This document shows, one piece after another, positions 32,302 through 35,718 of a stretch of DNA of 35,718 nucleotides. The translations under genes and the position numbers were made by a program. Source of the stretch: an uncultured Eubacterium sp. (GTDB taxonomy: Bacteria; Bacillota; Clostridia; Lachnospirales; Lachnospiraceae); the NCBI GenBank assembly GCA_900545725.1, contig URAI01000015.1, positions 1 to 35,718 on the forward strand. Reading direction: 5' to 3'. The stretch's first letter is position 1. Each line of letters opens with the position of its first letter. A model generated the notes under the pieces. It was not told where the DNA came from. It saw nothing but the letters and a program-made list of their open reading frames with translations, and did no database searches.

Positions 32302-34629
32302 ATGGGGGTGCCTGTAATAAAAAGTAAAAGGTCAAAGATATTAGTTTGTGTGCTGGTAATCAATATCATACTTATATCAATAATTGCCATTATACAAAAA
32401 AGAAAGGATACTGGCGTGACATATGCGCAGGCTGCGAAACTGTTTGCATATGGTATGGCACAGGAATCATATATTGATACGCTGGAACAGAATAATATGG
32501 GCTATTGGTATAAACCTTATGTCGATATTATTAAAGAACAATTTGATATTACAATTAGCACAAAGCTTGCGGATAAAGCGGTTTCATGGGAATTTGTTTA
32601 TAATATATATAGTAAATTAAAAGATAATGAATATAAATATGCCGATAAACCGGAGATTATCAGATGTCTTGAAAAAAATGCTGACAACAGTAATAAAATT
32701 GATAAAGAACAATTTTATGCTGTATATCTTGAGCTTATAATATATATGCCGTATTCGGATGGTATAACAATGACAGAGACAGCTATAGCAGGGACACCTC
32801 TTATGCTTGGAAAAGCCGGAGAATGGGAAGTGTATACTACCGGTGGAAGATTTAGGTTTAATGGTCTGATTCTTGATGACAAGATTGATAAAACAGTGTC
32901 AATGATTGTTAAAAATAATGAAATCCTTTCAGTAATTGATGTCACTTCCAATCATGCACAGTATAAAAATATATGGGTAAAAAGCTGTGTTGATAATGTA
33001 CTTGAAACTAATATTTATGGAGCTGACAGGACATTTTACATAAAAGGGGTGTCGCAGAATATCAATAGTGTACTGGCTGATATTAATCTTACAGGTGGAA
33101 AAGTAACAGAGATAAATATTAAAACAGACGAGGTTGCAGGAAAGGTGCTTGCCGTAACAGCGGATTATATTGAGATAGAGGGTTATGGTAAGATACCGTT
33201 AGACAAGGATTTTATGATTTATGATATTAATAATGGCTTTAGTGTTAAGACCTATGAAGATATTGTTGTCGGATATTCTTTGCAGAACTTTATTGTGGCA
33301 CAGGGAAGTATATGCGGTGCCGTGATATCCAGACCGCTTAATGTGGATAATATAAGAGTTATAATAAAAAATACCGGATTTTCGGATATATTCCATGATA
33401 ATGTGGTGCTTGAATGCGATGGCGCATATACAGTAAGTTATGGAGATGAACAGCTTGTATGTAATCCGGGTCAGCAGACGGTGATAACAAGAGATAATCC
33501 TGCATTTGCAAGCGGAAGAATTACAGTGCATACGGATTATTCAGATGGAATAAGAGTTGCCTCGGTTACAAGAGGATATGGTATGCCTGAATATAAGGGA
33601 ACGCTTGAGCTTTCTTTATATGAGCAGGGAATTGTGATGGTTAATGATATAGATATTGAAAACTATCTTAAACGCGTTGTTCCGAGTGAAATGCCTGTAG
33701 GCTTTGGTGTTGAGGCATTAAAGGTTCAGGCTGTATGTGCAAGAAGTTATGCATACAGACAGCTTACTAACAGCTGTTATAGTGAATATGGAGCACATGT
33801 TGATGACAGTACACAGTTTCAGGTATATAACAATACTAATGAGTCAGAGGTGGCTGACCGTGCAATTAGCGATACTGCAGGTGCTGTATTAAAGTATAAT
33901 TCTGAGGTGGTACAGACATATTATTATTCAACATCCTGTGGTGTGACTACTGATGTAGGCTTATGGGGAAGTGATCCATCCGGTTATCCTTACTTTTCAT
34001 CGGTGACTGTTGGAAGGACAAAAAAGAGTACTGATTTAAAAAATGAGGAGGCATTTGAACAGTTTATAACCACTAGGGATGAATCAGATTATGATTATAA
34101 CTGTGCTTTGTACAGGTGGGAATTGACAATAAGCAGGGAGGAGTTAAGCAAAAGCTTTAATTCAAAACTGTATGAAAGATATATGGCTGTTCCTGGAAAA
34201 ATTCTTACACAGAATGAAGCAGGAGAATTTGTATCACAAAAAATAAGTACGGTTGGAAATATTCAGGATATAGTTGTTAATTCAAGGGCAGATGGCGGTG
34301 CTGTAACAAGTGTGACTGTGCTTGGAGATGCAGCAAATGTAAGAATAGACAGTGAATCATGCATAAGAGTACTGTTTGGCTGCGATTCCATAGAAATGAA
34401 AACAAATACAGGAACAACGGTGATGTCGTCACTTCCTAGTACTTTCTGTATATTCAGAAAGTATAACAATACAGATGGCAGCAGCGGATTTGTAATAACA
34501 GGCGGAGGATATGGACATGGAATAGGAATGAGTCAGAATGCCGTATGCTCAATGGTAAATGATGGAATGAGTTATGTACAGATATTACAATTCTTCTATC
34601 CAGGAACGAAAGTTGAAGTTGGGGTGTAG
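32302..34629 (+). CDS. Membrane-anchored SpoIID/LytB-domain protein
   Basis: The 775-residue protein has one N-terminal membrane helix (ILVCVLVINIILISIIAIIQ), a large outside part of unrecognised type (about 40-430) and a C-terminal SpoIID/LytB domain (about 430-775). That domain is a lytic transglycosylase of denuded peptidoglycan in SpoIID; the catalytic Glu is in VVPSEMP (Glu463), followed by LKVQAVCARSYAYRQL and STSCGVTTDVGLWGSD, and the end GGGYGHGIGMSQNAV. The family domain alone is about 300-350 residues, so the extra outside part is unusual. The start is uncertain: ATG 32302 lacks a normal ribosome site; GTG 32308 is an alternative. Likely acts on the cell wall, vegetative or sporulation-linked. 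Confidence 0.8.
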   Translation: MGVPVIKSKRSKILVCVLVINIILISIIAIIQKRKDTGVTYAQAAKLFAYGMAQESYIDTLEQNNMGYWYKPYVDIIKEQFDITISTKLADKAVSWEFVYNIYSKLKDNEYKYADKPEIIRCLEKNADNSNKIDKEQFYAVYLELIIYMPYSDGITMTETAIAGTPLMLGKAGEWEVYTTGGRFRFNGLILDDKIDKTVSMIVKNNEILSVIDVTSNHAQYKNIWVKSCVDNVLETNIYGADRTFYIKGVSQNINSVLADINLTGGKVTEINIKTDEVAGKVLAVTADYIEIEGYGKIPLDKDFMIYDINNGFSVKTYEDIVVGYSLQNFIVAQGSICGAVISRPLNVDNIRVIIKNTGFSDIFHDNVVLECDGAYTVSYGDEQLVCNPGQQTVITRDNPAFASGRITVHTDYSDGIRVASVTRGYGMPEYKGTLELSLYEQGIVMVNDIDIENYLKRVVPSEMPVGFGVEALKVQAVCARSYAYRQLTNSCYSEYGAHVDDSTQFQVYNNTNESEVADRAISDTAGAVLKYNSEVVQTYYYSTSCGVTTDVGLWGSDPSGYPYFSSVTVGRTKKSTDLKNEEAFEQFITTRDESDYDYNCALYRWELTISREELSKSFNSKLYERYMAVPGKILTQNEAGEFVSQKISTVGNIQDIVVNSRADGGAVTSVTVLGDAANVRIDSESCIRVLFGCDSIEMKTNTGTTVMSSLPSTFCIFRKYNNTDGSSGFVITGGGYGHGIGMSQNAVCSMVNDGMSYVQILQFFYPGTKVEVGV

Positions 34630-34654
34630 CTGTTAAAACTGGCTACACCATATT
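34623..34654. terminator. Weak terminator between convergent genes
   Basis: GGTGTAGC (34623-34630) pairs with GCTACACC (34642-34649), loop TGTTAAAACTG, then ATATTTTC. The stem overlaps the TAG stop of the SpoIID-domain gene. Confidence 0.4.
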
Positions 34655-34665
34655 TTCAACAAAAC

Positions 34666-35508
34666 TCAATTCTTCTTTGTCCTGAATTTTCTGGGGATGA
34701 TACCTGACTGAAGGCATATATTAAGCTCTGCACCTAAGAAAAGTATCATCATACAAAAGTATAACATCATTAATGCGAATACGAGAGATGTAAGGCTTCC
34801 ATACATATAACTGAAATTAGGAGAGTAATTAACATATAGTGAAAAAAAGTATGAAAAAAGATACCATCCTACTGTAGAAAGTATAGCACCGGGGAGTTCG
34901 TTTAACAGGCTGCTTTTTCTTCGTGGAATAATTTTATATATGCTTAAGAATATTACAATCATAAAGCAGCTTACAAATATAAGACGGTTCTTAATTATTG
35001 CATCAAATATAACTGCGATATCAGGTGTGTAATTATTCAGAAGTTTAAATAAAGAATCACCGAATACGACAAGTATAAGTGCAATAACGAATGCAGTTAT
35101 AAGAAAAAGCGTATAGGCAATTGAAAGCAGTCTTACTATAATCCAGTTGCGTTTAGTATTAATATTATATATTACATCAAGTCCGTCAATAATTGCCATA
35201 AAGCCTTTCCCTGCAGACCATATTATAGTTATAATTGTGATACCGGTAACAGCACTTGAGGTTTCTTTTGACAAATCATCTAATAAGCCAATAAAAAGAC
35301 CGGATAACTGATCCGGTAGTGATGAGATTACATATTCCTGAATAAGGCTTATGGGAAGATGTACTCTGGATAACATTTCCAGTAATAGAATCAAAGCAGG
35401 AACAATACTTAAAACTATATAAAAGCATGACTGGGCTGCATAAGATGCAAGATTATCTTTCATTATTTTATTAGTTGTTTCCTGCACAGCGAATATAAAC
35501 CGTTTCAT
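34666..35508 (-). CDS. YihY/BrkB family membrane protein
   Basis: The 280-residue protein has about six membrane helices and matches the YihY/virulence factor BrkB family. Landmarks are the N-terminal NLASYAAQSCFYIVLSIVPA, then SAGKGFMAIIDGLDVIYNIN, PRRKSSLLNELPGAILSTVG and a C-terminal GSLTSLVFALMMLYFCMMIL with the FLGAELN end. Its biochemical role is not settled; older 'ribonuclease BN' labels are wrong. It is transcribed toward the SpoIID-domain gene. Its promoter lies at 35570-35598. Confidence 0.85.
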   Translation of the reverse strand: MKRFIFAVQETTNKIMKDNLASYAAQSCFYIVLSIVPALILLLEMLSRVHLPISLIQEYVISSLPDQLSGLFIGLLDDLSKETSSAVTGITIITIIWSAGKGFMAIIDGLDVIYNINTKRNWIIVRLLSIAYTLFLITAFVIALILVVFGDSLFKLLNNYTPDIAVIFDAIIKNRLIFVSCFMIVIFLSIYKIIPRRKSSLLNELPGAILSTVGWYLFSYFFSLYVNYSPNFSYMYGSLTSLVFALMMLYFCMMILFLGAELNICLQSGIIPRKFRTKKN

Positions 35509-35569
35509 AAATAATCCTCATTTCTACGTTGTTTCATTTTATATGTGACCAAATCAGCGTATAAGTATG

Positions 35570-35598
35570 ATTATCACACCTGTTTCTCATCTTTTCAA
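35570..35598 (-). promoter_or_regulatory. Promoter of the YihY/BrkB gene
   Basis: On the minus strand TTGAAA (35598-35593), 17-nt spacer, GATAAT (35575-35570), giving a leader of about 55 nt. The remaining bases up to 35718 show no further gene. Confidence 0.55.
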
Positions 35599-35718
35599 TA
35601 CTATAGATTATTACAGAAATATTAAAAACTTTCAATAATTAATTTTATTATATTAACTATAAATGAGTAAACATAGAAAAATGCACAAAAATAACTTTTT
35701 TTGTCCGTGACCTAAATA

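Noticed and set aside
1..35718. tRNA or rRNA genes, CRISPR arrays, insertion sequences with transposase
   Set aside because: None recognised on reading both strands; no repeat-spacer array or transposase motif was found.

Overview
The window reads as a chromosomal segment of an AT-rich Gram-positive anaerobe, most likely a Lachnospiraceae member. The reasons are strong AGGAGG-type ribosome sites, TTGAAA/TATAAT promoters, a Firmicutes-type 6S RNA, a GPH sugar symporter, and a cytoplasmic pectinesterase beside GH36/galactokinase genes. The pectin-degrading Lachnospira (Eubacterium) eligens group would fit. This assignment is inference; there is no rRNA or marker gene here.

Positions 1 to about 17.4 kb are the right-hand (late) part of a siphovirus-type prophage with an A118-like gene order: scaffold, HK97-fold major capsid protein, head-tail connector, head closure, two minor capsid/tail completion proteins, tail tube, a tail chaperone pair probably joined by +1 frameshifting, tape measure, small tail proteins, a large Tal-like tail protein, a fibre protein, then a lysis cassette (XhlA-like protein, phi-LC3-type holin broken by an in-frame TAG, GH25 endolysin). 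A separate unit (HTH protein, Rha/ORF6C regulator, small protein) with its own promoter and flanking terminators sits just upstream of the scaffold gene, like a moron. Several rho-independent terminators lie inside the late region. Integrase, terminase and portal are outside the window, and the exact attachment site cannot be fixed. The phage end holds a 23-bp hairpin, a TTGCCACCCA repeat pair and an orphan 3' gene fragment.

From 17.5 kb on the DNA is host-like. An OmpR-type response regulator is followed, after a 231-nt gap that folds into an unassigned multi-helix RNA, by its histidine kinase and then by a lipoprotein gene with its own promoter inside the kinase stop codon. A long, nearly perfect inverted repeat separates this from a convergent pectinesterase gene whose leader carries a split inverted repeat. 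Next come a GNAT acetyltransferase with a CgeB-like glycosyltransferase, and then an apparent sugar operon: TetR regulator (operator inside its own promoter), MurG-like glycosyltransferase-related protein, GPH symporter, GH36 alpha-galactosidase and galactokinase. This suggests uptake or release of alpha-galactosides and entry of galactose into the Leloir pathway.

The last part holds 6S RNA with its promoter and terminator, a membrane-anchored SpoIID/LytB-domain protein, and a convergent YihY/BrkB membrane protein. The points most worth checking are the holin amber codon, the internal start in the endolysin, the CCC_A frameshift, and the RNA between the two-component genes.
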